A stretch of 5,984 bases of DNA from Fimbriimonadaceae bacterium (GTDB lineage Bacteria > Armatimonadota > Fimbriimonadia > Fimbriimonadales > Fimbriimonadaceae). The position numbers and the translations under genes are program-made. The stretch lies in contig JANWJY010000143.1 of NCBI GenBank assembly GCA_025451715.1, positions 1 to 5,984 of the forward strand. Reading direction: 5' to 3'. How positions within the stretch are numbered: the stretch's first letter is position 1; each line of letters begins with the position of its first letter. Of the stretch, positions 5,697-5,984 are shown in pieces. The notes beneath the pieces were generated by a model. The model was not told the origin of the DNA. It did no database searches and was given only the letters and a program-made list of their open reading frames with translations.

Positions 5697-5984
5697 TCAG
5701 AACATCAATGCGTCGAGCCCGACCACAAATCCGTCCAGCTCACGCACTCGGCGCACAGCCAACTTGACCCCCTCCATGAACGAACGCCGGTCCATCGAGT
5801 CGTGCCGCACGGTCAGCACCTCGCCCTCGCCGCCGAAAATCACCGACTGGTGCGCGACCAGCCCCGGCAGCCGCACCGAGTGCACCGGCACGTCTTCCAC
5901 CAAAGCCCCGCGAGCACCTGCAAACTTGACCTTCGTCGTGGGATCGGGGTTCCGCGTAGCACGCCGTGCCGCAGAGATCAGCTC
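5697..5984 (-). CDS. dapB: 4-hydroxy-tetrahydrodipicolinate reductase, C-terminal part (5' end outside window)
   Basis: DapB reduces the cyclised product of DapA with NAD(P)H in the cytoplasm, on the path to diaminopimelate and lysine. The frame is open from the window edge to TGA 5697-5699, giving the last 95 residues of a protein that is usually about 240-270 long. A TTG at 5901-5903 could be mistaken for a start, but the family homology continues upstream of it. The visible part has the family's C-terminal signature: GARG, then HSVRLPGLVAHQ, FGGEGE, RHDS and SFMEGV, ending GLDALMF. This is the Firmicutes-like DapB subtype rather than the E. coli one. The catalytic HHxxKxDxPSGT region is expected just beyond the edge. 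It converges on the copper/haem gene and is functionally unrelated to it; its own operon lies to the right. Confidence 0.92.
   Translation of the reverse strand, partial: ELISAARRATRNPDPTTKVKFAGARGALVEDVPVHSVRLPGLVAHQSVIFGGEGEVLTVRHDSMDRRSFMEGVKLAVRRVRELDGFVVGLDALMF

Noticed and set aside
5697..5903. Complete 68-residue small protein starting at TTG 5903
   Set aside because: The same frame continues open to the window edge with DapB-like sequence (including GARG), so this is the tail of a longer gene and not a small protein.

Overview
The window is GC-rich bacterial DNA, densely coded, with short gaps between genes. It holds four complete protein genes, one gene cut by the right edge, and possibly the last few codons of another at the left edge. 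No RNA genes, CRISPR arrays, insertion sequences or integrase-type genes were seen. The host cannot be named from the sequence. A redoxin / cytochrome c / copper monooxygenase-like fusion, a haem-bearing PQQ sugar dehydrogenase lipoprotein and a Firmicutes-like DapB tail together suggest an environmental, respiring bacterium. Armatimonadota, Planctomycetota or Acidobacteriota are plausible; this is inference from family distribution as remembered.

Layout. Positions 1-96 are a short spacer with two small palindromes, and possibly the end of a rightward gene. From 3679 down to 97 three genes run leftward as a likely operon: a zinc-dependent, NAD-type alcohol dehydrogenase (2567-3679), a SAM-dependent methyltransferase with a C-terminal coiled tail (1593-2567; its ATG overlaps the preceding TGA by one base), and a lipoprotein made of a cytochrome c domain plus a YliI-like PQQ sugar dehydrogenase (97-1575; 17 bases downstream). 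A 118-base divergent region (3680-3797) carries the control sequences for this operon and for the rightward gene at 3798-5624. That gene encodes a 608-residue exported protein with a thioredoxin-like domain, a CxxCH haem site and a peptidylglycine-monooxygenase-like dicopper module with all six expected copper ligands. A 72-base convergent spacer follows, then the 3' end of a leftward dapB (lysine/diaminopimelate synthesis).

How the genes may work together. Both large exported proteins carry a c-type haem next to an oxidoreductase domain, so both are probably extracytoplasmic redox enzymes exchanging electrons with the respiratory chain or with each other. The cytoplasmic alcohol dehydrogenase and the methyltransferase have no obvious pathway link to them, and dapB is housekeeping. 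The most interesting item is the three-domain copper/haem/redoxin protein. Its architecture is, to my memory, present in genome annotations of several environmental phyla, but I know of no biochemical function for it.
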